Shown in pieces: positions 8,926 through 18,482 of a DNA stretch of 64,000 bases (positions are counted from its first letter, which is position 1; the number at the start of each line of letters is the position of its first letter). Origin of the DNA: Arenicella xantha. Its GTDB lineage: Bacteria > Pseudomonadota > Gammaproteobacteria > Arenicellales > Arenicellaceae. Made by a program: the position numbers and the translations under genes. The stretch is from assembly GCF_003315245.1 (NCBI RefSeq), contig NZ_QNRT01000001.1, forward strand, positions 899,358 to 963,357, read 5' to 3'. The notes under the pieces were generated by a model. The model worked only from the letters and a program-made list of their open reading frames with translations, ran no database searches and was not told the DNA's origin.

Positions 8926-10143
8926 ATGCTAAGAAACTTAATTAATAAATTCCGCAAAGAAACCAAAAAAGCTTATCCCGAACCCGCGCTAATGAATGCC
9001 TATGCGCGCTTACCTGTGAGCTTTGTGCGCGGCGAAGCATGCACACTGTGGGATGCCGACGGTAAACAATACCTCGACGCTCTAGGCGGAATAGCGGTTA
9101 CCTTTCTCGGCCACTGTCATCCGCGAATTAGCCAAACCATTTCATTGCAAGCCACCAAGTTACTGCACACAAGCAACCTGTTTCACATTCAAGAACAAGC
9201 TCAGCTTGGTGAAAAATTTTGCAAGATTTCTGGCATGGATAAAGTCTTCTTTGGGAACTCCGGAGCCGAGGCCAATGAAGCCGCTATTAAAATTGCACGT
9301 TTACATGCGCGCACTAAAGGCATCGAACGACCAGCTATTATCACCATGAATCACGCATTTCACGGTCGCACAATGGCAACTTTGTCTGCCTCAGGCAATC
9401 CGAATATTCAACGCGGATTTGAACCGCTAGTGGAAGAATTTATTCATGTTGAATTCAACAACATTGACGCTATTAGCGCCTATGCCAGCAATCCCAATGT
9501 GGTAGCTGTCATGCTGGAACCGATTCAAGGCGAAGGCGGCATCTTGGTGCCTGATGCGGGTTACTTGGCGGCAGTACGCGAGATTTGCGACCAACACGGT
9601 TGGCTGCTTATTTTGGATGAGATTCAAACTGGCATAGGCCGTACCGGAAAATGGTTTGCGCATCAGCATGAGGGTATCCAGCCCGACGTTTTGACCAGTG
9701 CCAAGGCTCTCGGCAATGGTATTCCTATTGGCGCTTGTGCCGCGCGCGGTTCGGCAGCCGAACTTATCGGCCCAGGCTCACATGGTACAACCTTTGGCGG
9801 CAACCCGTTCGCCAGTCAGGTTGGAAACGCTGTGATCGATATTATTACCGAAGAGAACTTAATCGAGCGCGCAGACCAAATCGGATGCTATTTAAAGAAA
9901 CAGCTGCAACAGCATCTCGGAATAATCGAAAAAGTCGTCGACATTCGAGGACGAGGACTCATGCTCGGCATCGAGTTAGACAATGCTTACCCAAATCTAG
10001 CCATGACCTTCCTAGAACAAGGTTTAGTCGTCAACATTACTGGCGCTGGCAAAGTTATTCGACTACTCCCGTCAGTGCTCCTAACTGAAGCACAAGCCAA
10101 ACAAATCGCGGAAACGATTCGCGACGTAATTACTAGCCTGTAG
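8926..10143 (+). CDS. argD: Acetylornithine aminotransferase
   Basis: 405 residues of the class-III PLP aminotransferases. Typical ArgD features are the N-terminal NAYARLPVSF, GNSGAEANEAAIK for phosphate binding, LDEIQTGIGRTG, and the PLP lysine in SAKALGNGIPIG. It transfers an amino group between N-acetylornithine and 2-oxoglutarate. The ATG used gives about 20 extra basic residues before the usual start; an in-frame ATG at 8992 (MNAYARLP) matches normal family length, and neither has a strong ribosome site. argF follows 16 bp downstream. Confidence 0.93.
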   Translation: MLRNLINKFRKETKKAYPEPALMNAYARLPVSFVRGEACTLWDADGKQYLDALGGIAVTFLGHCHPRISQTISLQATKLLHTSNLFHIQEQAQLGEKFCKISGMDKVFFGNSGAEANEAAIKIARLHARTKGIERPAIITMNHAFHGRTMATLSASGNPNIQRGFEPLVEEFIHVEFNNIDAISAYASNPNVVAVMLEPIQGEGGILVPDAGYLAAVREICDQHGWLLILDEIQTGIGRTGKWFAHQHEGIQPDVLTSAKALGNGIPIGACAARGSAAELIGPGSHGTTFGGNPFASQVGNAVIDIITEENLIERADQIGCYLKKQLQQHLGIIEKVVDIRGRGLMLGIELDNAYPNLAMTFLEQGLVVNITGAGKVIRLLPSVLLTEAQAKQIAETIRDVITSL

Positions 10144-10159
10144 TCAGCGGAGCACAACA

Positions 10160-11062
10160 ATGTCAGTACAACATTTTCTAACCCTAGACGATCTAGACGC
10201 GGCGACCTTAGCGCAGCTTATTGATCGCGCTATCGAACTGAAAACCGAGTTCAAACAGGGCTTAGTTTACGAACCACTCCGCAATAAAAGTCTGGCGATG
10301 ATATTCAGCAAGTCATCCACCAGAACACGCGTCTCGTTTGAAGTCGGCATGCGTCAACTCGGCGGCGGCTCACTTTACCTGAGCCCTAATGACACCCAAA
10401 TTGGGCGCGGCGAACCGATCGAAGATACCGCCAGAGTGGTATCAAGCATGGTCGACGGCATTATGATTCGAACCGCATCGCATCATGATGTAGAAATTCT
10501 CGCCGCGCACTCTAGCGTACCGGTGATAAACGGCCTAACTGACGACTATCACCCTTGTCAATTGTTAGCTGATATTCAAACATTTCAAGAAACTCGTGGC
10601 AGCATTCGAGGCGCCACCATCGCATGGGTTGGTGATGGTAATAACGTTTGTCATTCATTTATGAACGCCGCTCGAATTTTCGGATTCACGCTGCAAATCG
10701 CCACACCAAAAGGCTTCGAACCAGATCAAGCTGTTACTGCATTGAACCATAACCACATTTCACTTAGCCATGACCCCAAGAACGCAGTAACCGGTGCCGA
10801 CGCGGTAGTCACGGACACCTGGGCCAGTATGGGCCAAGAGTCTGAACGAGCTAAACGTGAAGCGGCGTTTGACGGCTATTGTGTTGACTCGAGCCTAATG
10901 GCATTGGCGCATAAAGATGCCTTGTTCATGCATTGCTTACCCGCGTATCGTGGACGAGAAGTCTCTATTGAGGTGATCGAAGGAGCACAAAGTGTGGTAT
11001 TTCAAGAAGCAGAAAATCGACTGCATGCGCAAAAAGCCTTGTTAGAGCTACTACTCGCATAG
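10160..11062 (+). CDS. argF: Ornithine carbamoyltransferase
   Basis: 300 residues. The carbamoyl-phosphate site STRTRVSFE is near residue 52, the ornithine-side motif HPCQ is near 133, and FMHCLPAYRG carries the catalytic Cys region. It converts ornithine and carbamoyl phosphate to citrulline in the cytoplasm. It sits in an argD-argF-ABC ATPase operon with 16 and 2 bp gaps and a CGGAG ribosome site. It is the direct supplier of citrulline to ArgG, encoded divergently. Confidence 0.96.
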   Translation: MSVQHFLTLDDLDAATLAQLIDRAIELKTEFKQGLVYEPLRNKSLAMIFSKSSTRTRVSFEVGMRQLGGGSLYLSPNDTQIGRGEPIEDTARVVSSMVDGIMIRTASHHDVEILAAHSSVPVINGLTDDYHPCQLLADIQTFQETRGSIRGATIAWVGDGNNVCHSFMNAARIFGFTLQIATPKGFEPDQAVTALNHNHISLSHDPKNAVTGADAVVTDTWASMGQESERAKREAAFDGYCVDSSLMALAHKDALFMHCLPAYRGREVSIEVIEGAQSVVFQEAENRLHAQKALLELLLA

Positions 11063-11064
11063 AA

Positions 11065-12123
11065 ATGCCCGACTCCTTTCTTCAGGTAAACCAACTGAGT
11101 GCTGCATACGACCAGCACGAAGTAGTCGTAAACAATGTCACCTTTGGCCTGAAAGAAGGTGAACTAGCATGCCTACTCGGCCCTAGCGGCTGCGGTAAGA
11201 CGACTATCTTAAGAGCCATCAGTGGTTTTCAGTCGATTCGCTCAGGCAGCATCTATTTAGATGGTCGGCTATTATCAGACGCCAAAACCTCAGTTCCACC
11301 AGAGCGCCGCAATGTAGGAATGGTATTCCAAGATCACGCGCTATTTCCGCACCTCACCATAGCCAACAATGTCGGCTTTGGTCTGCACCAACTAGCCCGC
11401 TCTGAGCGAGCACAACGAGTGGACGACATGCTTCATCTAGTGGGCATGGCTGATTATCGAAACCAATACCCTCATGAGCTTTCAGGTGGTCAGAGTCAGC
11501 GCATTGCGTTAGCGCGAGCATTGGCCCCACAACCGAAGCTGTTATTAATGGATGAGCCCTTTTCAAACCTAGATACCGCACTACGTGAAACCTTAGGCTA
11601 TGAAGTACGCTCTCTGTTGAAAGAGTCCGGCATTACCGCCATTATGGTGACTCATGACCAACACGACGCATTTGCGTTAGGCGACCAAGTCGGTGTGATG
11701 GCCAACGGCCAACTAATGCAATGGGATAGCTCCTTCGGCCTTTACCACGCGCCCAATAATCGCTTTGTGGCAAATTTTATTGGCGACGGTGTGTTTGTTC
11801 GAGGTCAAATGGTGGAAGACAATGTTGTCATCACAAACTTCGGTGAGGTCCGCGGTGAGAGTGTCAATCATCAACATATTGGCAAAGATGTCGACATGCT
11901 AATCCGCCCTGATGACGTTAAATATGCTCCTGAAAGCCCGATTCGCGCGCGCGTTACCCGCAAAGCATTTAAAGGTGCGCAAACGCTCTACACTATTGAA
12001 ACAGAAAGCGGCGACACACTGCTTAGCTTGGTACCAAGCCATGACGACTACGAAATTGGTGACGTAATAGGCGTAAGCATAGAAGCCGACCACCTTGTCT
12101 GCTTCGAACAACAGCCGGCCTAA
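11065..12123 (+). CDS. ABC transporter ATP-binding protein (FbpC/PotA-like)
   Basis: 352 residues. Walker A is GPSGCGKTT, the signature is LSGGQSQR, Walker B is LLLMDEPF, and the H-loop histidine lies in MVTHD. The last ~110 residues form a TOBE-type regulatory domain as in ferric-iron and spermidine/putrescine importers. It starts 2 bp after argF, so it is co-expressed with arginine biosynthesis, but no permease or binding-protein gene is present, making it an orphan ATPase here. Polyamine, amino-acid or iron import are all possible. Confidence 0.88.
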   Translation: MPDSFLQVNQLSAAYDQHEVVVNNVTFGLKEGELACLLGPSGCGKTTILRAISGFQSIRSGSIYLDGRLLSDAKTSVPPERRNVGMVFQDHALFPHLTIANNVGFGLHQLARSERAQRVDDMLHLVGMADYRNQYPHELSGGQSQRIALARALAPQPKLLLMDEPFSNLDTALRETLGYEVRSLLKESGITAIMVTHDQHDAFALGDQVGVMANGQLMQWDSSFGLYHAPNNRFVANFIGDGVFVRGQMVEDNVVITNFGEVRGESVNHQHIGKDVDMLIRPDDVKYAPESPIRARVTRKAFKGAQTLYTIETESGDTLLSLVPSHDDYEIGDVIGVSIEADHLVCFEQQPA

Positions 12124-12143
12124 ACGAACCGCACGCGTAGAGC

Positions 12144-12362
12144 TTAGATCGCGATAGTCTGATTGAGTGCCATAGCGCCTGAAATCAGTGCCCGCCCCTT
12201 TGGTGCCTTGCAGCATCGAGCAACAGAATTTTCTGACTTAACAACACCACAGTCGTCACATGCTTGGAGTAGCGAACGCTGATTTATCGGATTCACTACG
12301 GTAAGCCAATTGTGTGAACGAGTTGCTTTGCGACGATTAAATTTTGCACTTAAAACGGTCAT
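12144..12362 (-). CDS. Small basic protein with CxxC and CC, unknown function
   Basis: 72 residues, MTVLSAKFNRRK at the start, with ACDDCG near residue 35 and RCC near 50, which could bind a metal. A strong AGGGGGAG ribosome site sits 4 bases before the ATG at 12362, the best argument that it is real. It converges on the ABC ATPase and has its own upstream region. No family is recognised; a chance reading frame remains possible. Confidence 0.45.
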   Translation of the reverse strand: MTVLSAKFNRRKATRSHNWLTVVNPINQRSLLQACDDCGVVKSENSVARCCKAPKGRALISGAMALNQTIAI

Positions 12363-12493
12363 AGTCTCCCCCTAATAATTAGTCTCTGACAGCACATCAA
12401 CGAGTAATTACTTGTCAGTATAATGCAGCCATGTGACGCGCTCTTTACAGGCACATTTAAGGTTAGGGCTAAAGAGGAAAACTAATCGATACC

Positions 12494-12889
12494 TTAACCC
12501 TTAGATAGCGGAGGATGGTAAAGAACTTGAACCACAGTCCCTTCAGGGTCATGACAATAGAAACTCCGCGCGCCGTCGCGGTGCGTTCTTGGTGCGGCTG
12601 CCATTTTAACTTTGTTCTCTAGTAGGAAATTATACCAAGCATCTACGTGCTCAATCTCATCCACAATTATGCCGGTGTGCGCCAAAACTTGCGCCTTGTC
12701 ACCCGTGTTTTCCACCACGTGCAGCGCTAAGTTGTCGACACCGCTGCATAAATATACGTTTTCTTGATCGGGACGCCACTCTACATTAAATCCAAGCAGA
12801 TCTACGTAGAACGATTCGACCAAGGCAAGGTCAAGCACATTCAATGCGACATGTCGCATGCCAGCATGCGGAGGTCTAGTTAAGCTCAT
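12494..12889 (-). CDS. VOC/glyoxalase superfamily protein
   Basis: 131 residues with two beta-alpha-beta-beta-beta modules. HVALNVLDLALVESFYVDLLGF at the N-terminus and FYCHDPEGTVVQVLY at the C-terminus are typical of glyoxalase/dioxygenase-fold proteins. Metal ligands are plausibly the first His (H13 region), the central His (LALHV) and the C-terminal Glu. Its ATG overlaps the OsmC-family stop (ATGA), so the two are translationally coupled. Substrate unknown. Confidence 0.8.
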   Translation of the reverse strand: MSLTRPPHAGMRHVALNVLDLALVESFYVDLLGFNVEWRPDQENVYLCSGVDNLALHVVENTGDKAQVLAHTGIIVDEIEHVDAWYNFLLENKVKMAAAPRTHRDGARSFYCHDPEGTVVQVLYHPPLSKG

Positions 12890-13299
12890 TCGATAATCTC
12901 ATGTGAATGGGTAATAGTGGCTGTTTTACCAAGCATAATCGATGCAGAACAGTACTTCTCAGCCGACAACTGCACCGCTTTCGCGACGGCTTTATCGGTT
13001 AAGCCTGTTCCACTAACTTTAAAATGAAGATGTATTTTGGTAAACACTTTCGGGTCGGTTTCAGCACGCTCGGCGTCCAACTCTGCGACGCAGCCAGTGA
13101 CTTCTAAGCGCCGCTTTCGTAATATATGCACCACATCAAATGACGCGCAACCGCCCATACCAATCAGCAACACCTCCATCGGTCGTGCGCCCATATTCTC
13201 GCCACCGTACTGTTCCGCACCGTCCATTTGAATGGTGTGACCTGTCCCTGATGTGGCTTTAAAGTTCACATTTTTCTGTAACTCAACGACTGCTTTCAT
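12886..13299 (-). CDS. OsmC family protein (YhfA-like)
   Basis: 137 residues. The family's two conserved cysteines are present: GGCASFDV near residue 51 and EKYCSAS near 115. YhfA-type OsmC proteins are linked to thiol redox or organic-peroxide handling; the exact role of this branch is unsettled. It is the first gene of a two-gene operon with the VOC protein, lying 72 bp downstream of trpC on the same strand. Confidence 0.88.
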   Translation of the reverse strand: MKAVVELQKNVNFKATSGTGHTIQMDGAEQYGGENMGARPMEVLLIGMGGCASFDVVHILRKRRLEVTGCVAELDAERAETDPKVFTKIHLHFKVSGTGLTDKAVAKAVQLSAEKYCSASIMLGKTATITHSHEIIE

Positions 13300-13371
13300 A
13301 ATCTGGTATTCGCTTGTTATATTGTCGATCGTAGTAATAGGTTAGCTAGTAGTTTGGCCAACTCGGCTTAA

Positions 13372-14184
13372 CTAAAAGAACAGTTCATGCAAACGTTTGC
13401 CTGGTTCGTCAGCTCGCATAAACGCTTCTCCAACTAAGAAGCTGTTAACTTGATGGTCGCGCATCAATTGTACGTCTGCTGGCTCATGGATACCGCTTTC
13501 AGTCACCACTAGCACGCCATCGGGGATTGAGCTTAGCAGATCAAGCGTAGTGTTTAGTGATGTGCTGAAGTTACGCAAGTCGCGATTATTAATGCCAATC
13601 ATCGGCATATCGAGTTGCAGACCTCGGTGCAACTCTTCTTCATTGTGAACTTCAACCAACACGTCCATACCCAACTCTAACGCACGACCAGCCAAGTCCT
13701 GCATTAAGCCATCTTCCAAGGCCGCGACGATCAATAAAACACAATCGGCATCCATTGCTCGAGCTTCGTAGACTTGGTAGTCGTCTAACATAAAATCTTT
13801 GCGTAACATCGGTAAGGTGCAAGCTTCGCGAGCCAACGCAAAGTAATCAGCAGAACCTTGAAAGAAGTGTTCGTCAGTCAACACCGACAAACACGCAGCA
13901 CCATATTTCTGATAACTTTCAGCAATCTGGGCTGGCCTAAAATCAGCACGAATCACACCTTTGCTAGGGCTCGCTTTCTTAACTTCAGCAATCACCGCAG
14001 AGTGCCCCTTTGCAACGGATTGATTCAAACTACTAACAAATCCGCGACATGGCCCCGTGTCATCAGCCTCAGATCGAACGTCCGCCAACGTGCGCTGACG
14101 CTTAGCATGCTCAACCTCTTGTTGTTTGTATGACATGATTTTGTCCAGCACATCAGAACCGGTCGACATAACGGCATGCGTCAT
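13372..14184 (-). CDS. trpC: Indole-3-glycerol-phosphate synthase
   Basis: 270 residues, stand-alone TrpC without a fused Trp[14 protein letters not shown] (catalytic Lys), [16 protein letters not shown] and VTESGI are all intact. It closes the indole ring from CdRP. The stop codon of trpD is directly adjacent to its start (14184/14185). It is the last gene of trpEGDC; trpF, trpB and trpA must lie elsewhere. Confidence 0.97.
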   Translation of the reverse strand: MTHAVMSTGSDVLDKIMSYKQQEVEHAKRQRTLADVRSEADDTGPCRGFVSSLNQSVAKGHSAVIAEVKKASPSKGVIRADFRPAQIAESYQKYGAACLSVLTDEHFFQGSADYFALAREACTLPMLRKDFMLDDYQVYEARAMDADCVLLIVAALEDGLMQDLAGRALELGMDVLVEVHNEEELHRGLQLDMPMIGINNRDLRNFSTSLNTTLDLLSSIPDGVLVVTESGIHEPADVQLMRDHQVNSFLVGEAFMRADEPGKRLHELFF

Positions 14185-15225
14185 TTAAGCCCCCTGCTTT
14201 GCAGCATTGGTTTCGTGATTGGTTGCCGCAATGTAGTTTTCTTTAGCCTGACGCGCTCGACCACTGTCAATCGAATTTGCCGCTTGCTGCACACCATCAG
14301 CAAGTGACTCTGCTAAGCCAGACACATAGATTCCAGCGCCGGCATTGAGTAAAACGATATCGCGAGCAGCACCAGGCTGCCCAGCTAATACTTGATCCAC
14401 TAAGGCCAACGACTGTTCTGGGCTGTCGACCACGATCTGATCAATGCTTGCCGCGCTTAAACCAAAGTCACTTGGCTGCACCTGATAAGTTCTGATTGTG
14501 CCATTCGACAATTCGGTAATTTGGGTTGGAGCGCAAATGCTAATTTCATCCATACCATCATCCGAATGCACCACTAGCGCATGCTGACTCCCGAGATGCT
14601 GCAATACATGCGCCAAAATTTCTGTTAACAACGGCGAAAACACACCAACCACCTGACGTTTTACGCCAGCGGGATTGGTCAGCGGCCCCAGCACATTGAA
14701 CAAAGTGCGAACCGCCATTTCTTTACGTGCCGCGATCGCATAACGCATCGCACTGTGATGCATTGGAGCGAACATAAAACCAACACCAGATTGCTCAATC
14801 ACAGCGGCGACTTGGTTTGCATTTAGAGACAGGTTTGCACCGGCTTGCTCCAATAAGTCAGCACTGCCAGATTTACTGGAGACCGACCGATTACCGTGCT
14901 TGGCCACACTAGCGCCAGCACCAGCAGCCACAAACGACGCGGCAGTCGAGACATTAAACGTACTCGTGCCGTCGCCACCGGTGCCAACTATGTCGATCAA
15001 ATTATCCGTATTCACCGACACTGCATCAGCCAAAGAGGCCATCACTTCAGCGGCAGCGGTTATTTCGTCTACCGTTTCACCCTTCATTCGCAGCCCAATA
15101 AGTAAGCCGCCTATCTGCGCATCAGTGCATTCGCCTGTCATAATTTGCTGCATAACGGATCGCATCTCAGCACGACTTAGAGAATGGCCATCAACGACCT
15201 GAGCGATAGCGTGTTGAATGTTCAT
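14185..15225 (-). CDS. trpD: Anthranilate phosphoribosyltransferase
   Basis: 346 residues. The PRPP-binding [14 protein letters not shown] motif is near residues 82-95, and [18 protein letters not shown] and the metal-binding region (VHSDDGMDE) follow. It transfers phosphoribose to anthranilate. The ATG overlaps the stop of trpG by 4 bases, so the genes are coupled. Confidence 0.97.
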   Translation of the reverse strand: MNIQHAIAQVVDGHSLSRAEMRSVMQQIMTGECTDAQIGGLLIGLRMKGETVDEITAAAEVMASLADAVSVNTDNLIDIVGTGGDGTSTFNVSTAASFVAAGAGASVAKHGNRSVSSKSGSADLLEQAGANLSLNANQVAAVIEQSGVGFMFAPMHHSAMRYAIAARKEMAVRTLFNVLGPLTNPAGVKRQVVGVFSPLLTEILAHVLQHLGSQHALVVHSDDGMDEISICAPTQITELSNGTIRTYQVQPSDFGLSAASIDQIVVDSPEQSLALVDQVLAGQPGAARDIVLLNAGAGIYVSGLAESLADGVQQAANSIDSGRARQAKENYIAATNHETNAAKQGA

Positions 15226-15833
15226 GATAAGCCACCGTTTACTGATGTTGGAATGGTTCTTACTGGTTCGGTTTGTTCGAGAAAATTCTTAAGTAAATCG
15301 TGCCCGTGCTCGGTCAGTATCGATTCAGGGTGAAACTGCACCCCTTCCACCGCCAGTTCTCGATGTCGCAACCCCATAATCTCACCGTCATCAGTCCACG
15401 CAGTTACCTCTAAGCATGCAGGTAGCGAGGCTTGTTCGACCACCAAGGAATGATAGCGAGTGACAATATACGGATTCGGCAAGGAGTCAAAAACTCCCTC
15501 TCCTATATGTTGTATTGCTGACGTTTTACCATGCATAATCTGCTTGGCATGAACCACCTTACCACCATACGCTTGGCCTATGCTTTGGTGCCCCAGGCAA
15601 ACCCCCAGCAGAGGAATACGACCGGCAAAATGCGACACTGCCGCGAGCGATATACCGGCACCATCTGGCGTACATGGACCGGGGGACAGCACCACTCGAT
15701 CTGGCTTTAGCGCATCTATCTCAGCCAGCGTGATTTCATCATTACGAAATGTCTTAACCTCTTCACCTAGCTCACCAAAGTATTGAACCAAGTTGTAGGT
15801 GAAAGAGTCGTAGTTGTCGATCATTACTAACAT
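15222..15833 (-). CDS. trpG: Anthranilate synthase glutamine amidotransferase subunit
   Basis: 203 residues of class-I glutamine amidotransferase. The catalytic Cys lies in GVCLGHQ, and His and Glu lie in VQFHPESI. It feeds ammonia from glutamine to TrpE. It could also serve folate synthesis (PabA), since many gammaproteobacteria share the subunit; position between trpE and trpD favours trpG. It starts 8 bp after the trpE stop codon. Confidence 0.93.
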   Translation of the reverse strand: MLVMIDNYDSFTYNLVQYFGELGEEVKTFRNDEITLAEIDALKPDRVVLSPGPCTPDGAGISLAAVSHFAGRIPLLGVCLGHQSIGQAYGGKVVHAKQIMHGKTSAIQHIGEGVFDSLPNPYIVTRYHSLVVEQASLPACLEVTAWTDDGEIMGLRHRELAVEGVQFHPESILTEHGHDLLKNFLEQTEPVRTIPTSVNGGLS

Positions 15834-15841
15834 AACAGCTC

Positions 15842-17446
15842 CTAAACGCTTGGGCGTTTGTTAAACCCTAGACCTTGGGTTGCCATCTCGACAGCGCTCA
15901 CCATGGCACGCGCCTTGTTGAGCGTTTCTTCCCATTCACTGGCTGGAACCGAGTCAGCCACAATTCCGGCGCCAGCTTGCACATTTAGCACACCGTCCTT
16001 AATCACGGCTGTGCGGATCGCGATGGCGGTATCCATGTTGCCATTCCAGCCTAAATAGCCTACCGCACCTGAATAGATACCCCGTTTAATTGGCTCGAGC
16101 TCATGAATGATTTCCATCGCTCGAATCTTCGGTGCACCGCTGACAGTGCCTGCCGGAAACGTGGCTTTCAGCACATCAATCGCGTCATACTCTGGCTTAA
16201 TCGTGCCATCGACATTTGACACTATGTGCATCACATGTGAGTACCGCTCAACTTGCATCTTCTCGGTTAAGCGCACCGAACCAATGGTGGCAATTCGCCC
16301 GACATCATTGCGCCCTAGATCTATGAGCATTAAATGCTCTGCTAACTCTTTATCGTCATTGAGCAACTCGACCTCAAGCGCCTGGTCGGATTCCAGAGTA
16401 TCTCCACGATGCCGCGTGCCAGCGATCGGCCTAACCGTTACCGAATCGTCTTGTAGGCGCACCAATATTTCTGGCGACGAACCTACAATTTCAAAGCCAC
16501 CCATGTCCATAAAATACATATAGGGCGACGGGTTGATGGTGCGTAATGCACGATACAGGTCAAAAGGTCGGCCAGCATACGGCACCGATAATCGCTGAGA
16601 TAAAACCACCTGCATAATGTCGCCGTCACGAATATAGTCGCGGCATCGATCAACCGCAGCCTCGAATTCCGGTTGACTGAAATGCAACTGATACTCGCTC
16701 TCTGTGGTGGTTTGCTCATTAGCCTTAACAACCGGTGCTGCAAAACTCGACGCCAAGCCTGCTACGCACGCATCCAAATGTGCTTCCGCTATGTCAAAGG
16801 CATTATCCACCGATAAATCGGCCAAGGTCACCATAAAAATACGGCCTGACAAATTATCGAATACCAACACATCAGTAGACACCATTAACATAATATCTGG
16901 CGTACCGATGGCATCCTCTTTGCTCGCTAAGTTGAGACGCGGCTCAATATGGCCGACTATTTCATAACCAAAGTATCCCACCAAGCCTCCCAACATATCT
17001 GGAGCGCCAGCCACATCGGCAACCTTAAACTGAGCTTGTAGCTCACGCACGGTCTCCAATGGGTCAGCCACACTACGTGACTCAGTAAGCTCTCCCTGTT
17101 CTTCAACTTCAAGCTCGCAACCGAAAAAGCGGTAGACCTTATTGCACGGTAAGCCAATAATCGAGTATCGCCCCCATTTATCGCCACCTTGCACCGATTC
17201 AAATAGGTAAGTGTATGGCTGCGCCGCCAATTTCAGGTAAGTGCTAACTGGAGTATCTAAATCGGCTAACGTTTCGCGAATTACCGGCAGGTGGGTATAA
17301 CCCTGCGCTCGCAACCGGTCGGCGCGCTGGTTAAACGCTTGACGCTCTTGATTCAACGGTGACGAAGCTTGAGATTGGTGCGGTGCATTAACCGACGTTG
17401 ACGTATCGCGGGGCACATTGTAGTGCAAGTTGGTATTGGAAGACAT
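15842..17446 (-). CDS. trpE: Anthranilate synthase component I
   Basis: 534 residues. The C-terminal chorismate-binding domain carries [22 protein letters not shown] and [12 protein letters not shown], all conserved. The N-terminal domain has [23 protein letters not shown], near the tryptophan feedback site. It makes anthranilate from chorismate with ammonia from TrpG. A roughly 35-residue unconserved head precedes the domain. The 250-base leader upstream may hold an attenuator. Confidence 0.96.
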   Translation of the reverse strand: MSSNTNLHYNVPRDTSTSVNAPHQSQASSPLNQERQAFNQRADRLRAQGYTHLPVIRETLADLDTPVSTYLKLAAQPYTYLFESVQGGDKWGRYSIIGLPCNKVYRFFGCELEVEEQGELTESRSVADPLETVRELQAQFKVADVAGAPDMLGGLVGYFGYEIVGHIEPRLNLASKEDAIGTPDIMLMVSTDVLVFDNLSGRIFMVTLADLSVDNAFDIAEAHLDACVAGLASSFAAPVVKANEQTTTESEYQLHFSQPEFEAAVDRCRDYIRDGDIMQVVLSQRLSVPYAGRPFDLYRALRTINPSPYMYFMDMGGFEIVGSSPEILVRLQDDSVTVRPIAGTRHRGDTLESDQALEVELLNDDKELAEHLMLIDLGRNDVGRIATIGSVRLTEKMQVERYSHVMHIVSNVDGTIKPEYDAIDVLKATFPAGTVSGAPKIRAMEIIHELEPIKRGIYSGAVGYLGWNGNMDTAIAIRTAVIKDGVLNVQAGAGIVADSVPASEWEETLNKARAMVSAVEMATQGLGFNKRPSV

Positions 17447-17551
17447 GACAATAAATTCTCAGGAAAAGCAGCGGATATACACCGCAAAAAATCAAACAGG
17501 CCACCACCTAAGTAGGGCACCGACCGCTCAGGCACAGCTAAGCGAAACGAA

Positions 17552-17623
17552 TTAGACTCGCCAGCTTCGCCAAGACTCTATTGTCTGGCAATGTTTGATC
17601 TGTATGTTTACCTGATATTGCAT
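17552..17623 (-). promoter_or_regulatory. trpL: Possible trp leader peptide with two Trp codons (attenuator)
   Basis: Between rpe and trpE the minus strand has a 23-codon frame starting at the ATG at 17623 and ending SWRSWRV then TAA, with Trp codons at positions 18 and 21. The Trp codons fall inside a possible stem (17564-17570 with 17542-17548). A T6 run on the minus strand at 17491-17486 follows a weak GGTC/GGCC stem. This is the expected arrangement for ribosome-mediated attenuation. Weak points are that no good ribosome site precedes the ATG and the terminator stem is poor, so this is a candidate only. Confidence 0.4.
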
Positions 17624-17702
17624 GTATTTGAAATAAGGAAAATCCTTGTATTGCTAATGATTGCTTGAGTTTTGGTCTAGGTCAAGTAATTCTGTATCAA
17701 GC

Positions 17703-18374
17703 CTACACAGACTGCGCGATATTGGCACGCATTTCACTAATAACACTCGCATAGTCGTCCGCGTTAAAAATTGCCGAACCCGCCACAAACGTATCAGCAC
17801 CTAAGGCCGCCAACTCGCCGATGTTATTCGCCTTTACACCGCCATCAACCTCGAGCCGAATCGAGCGCCCACTGGCATCGATTAGGGCGCGCGTGGCGAC
17901 AATCTTGCGCTTTACGTGCTCAATAAAGGACTGCCCACCAAAGCCTGGATTGACTGACATCAGCAACACCATGTCAACTTTTTCGATGGCCCATTCCAAG
18001 ATACTCAATGGAGTAGCCGGATTCAATACCAATCCGGCTTGGCAACCATGGCTCTTAATGAGCTGGAGGGTACGATCAACGTGCTTACTGGCTTCAGGAT
18101 GGAAAGTAATCATCGATGCACCAGCATCAGCAAAATCGGGAATAATACGGTCTACCGGTTCCACCATTAAATGTACGTCGATAGGGGCTGTCACACCATG
18201 ATCTCGCAAAGCCTGACAAATCATCGGCCCAATAGTTAAATTCGGCACATAATGATTATCCATAACATCGAAATGCACCCAGTCAGCACCCGCTGCCAAC
18301 ACATTATCAACTTCTTCACCCAGGCGGGCAAAATTGGCGGATAAAATAGACGGCGCGATTACATAGTCGGTCAT
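17703..18374 (-). CDS. rpe: Ribulose-phosphate 3-epimerase
   Basis: 223 residues, normal length. [44 protein letters not shown] and [10 protein letters not shown] cover the metal ligands and both catalytic Asp residues. It interconverts ribulose-5-P and xylulose-5-P. In many gammaproteobacteria rpe is followed by gph and then trpE; here gph is absent and the trp leader follows directly. Confidence 0.97.
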   Translation of the reverse strand: MTDYVIAPSILSANFARLGEEVDNVLAAGADWVHFDVMDNHYVPNLTIGPMICQALRDHGVTAPIDVHLMVEPVDRIIPDFADAGASMITFHPEASKHVDRTLQLIKSHGCQAGLVLNPATPLSILEWAIEKVDMVLLMSVNPGFGGQSFIEHVKRKIVATRALIDASGRSIRLEVDGGVKANNIGELAALGADTFVAGSAIFNADDYASVISEMRANIAQSV

Positions 18375-18482
18375 GGCAAATTCTCTATCGATTCACTCAG
18401 CAATAACATGCGAGCATGGGTTAGCTTAGTAGCGCGCCAATTATAACCAAGCCAGCGCTTTTTTTATCGCAAAAGTTAAGAT

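Noticed and set aside
17353..17535. 60-codon minus-strand frame over the trpE start
   Set aside because: It overlaps the conserved trpE 5' end in another frame and has no Trp-rich content or homology.
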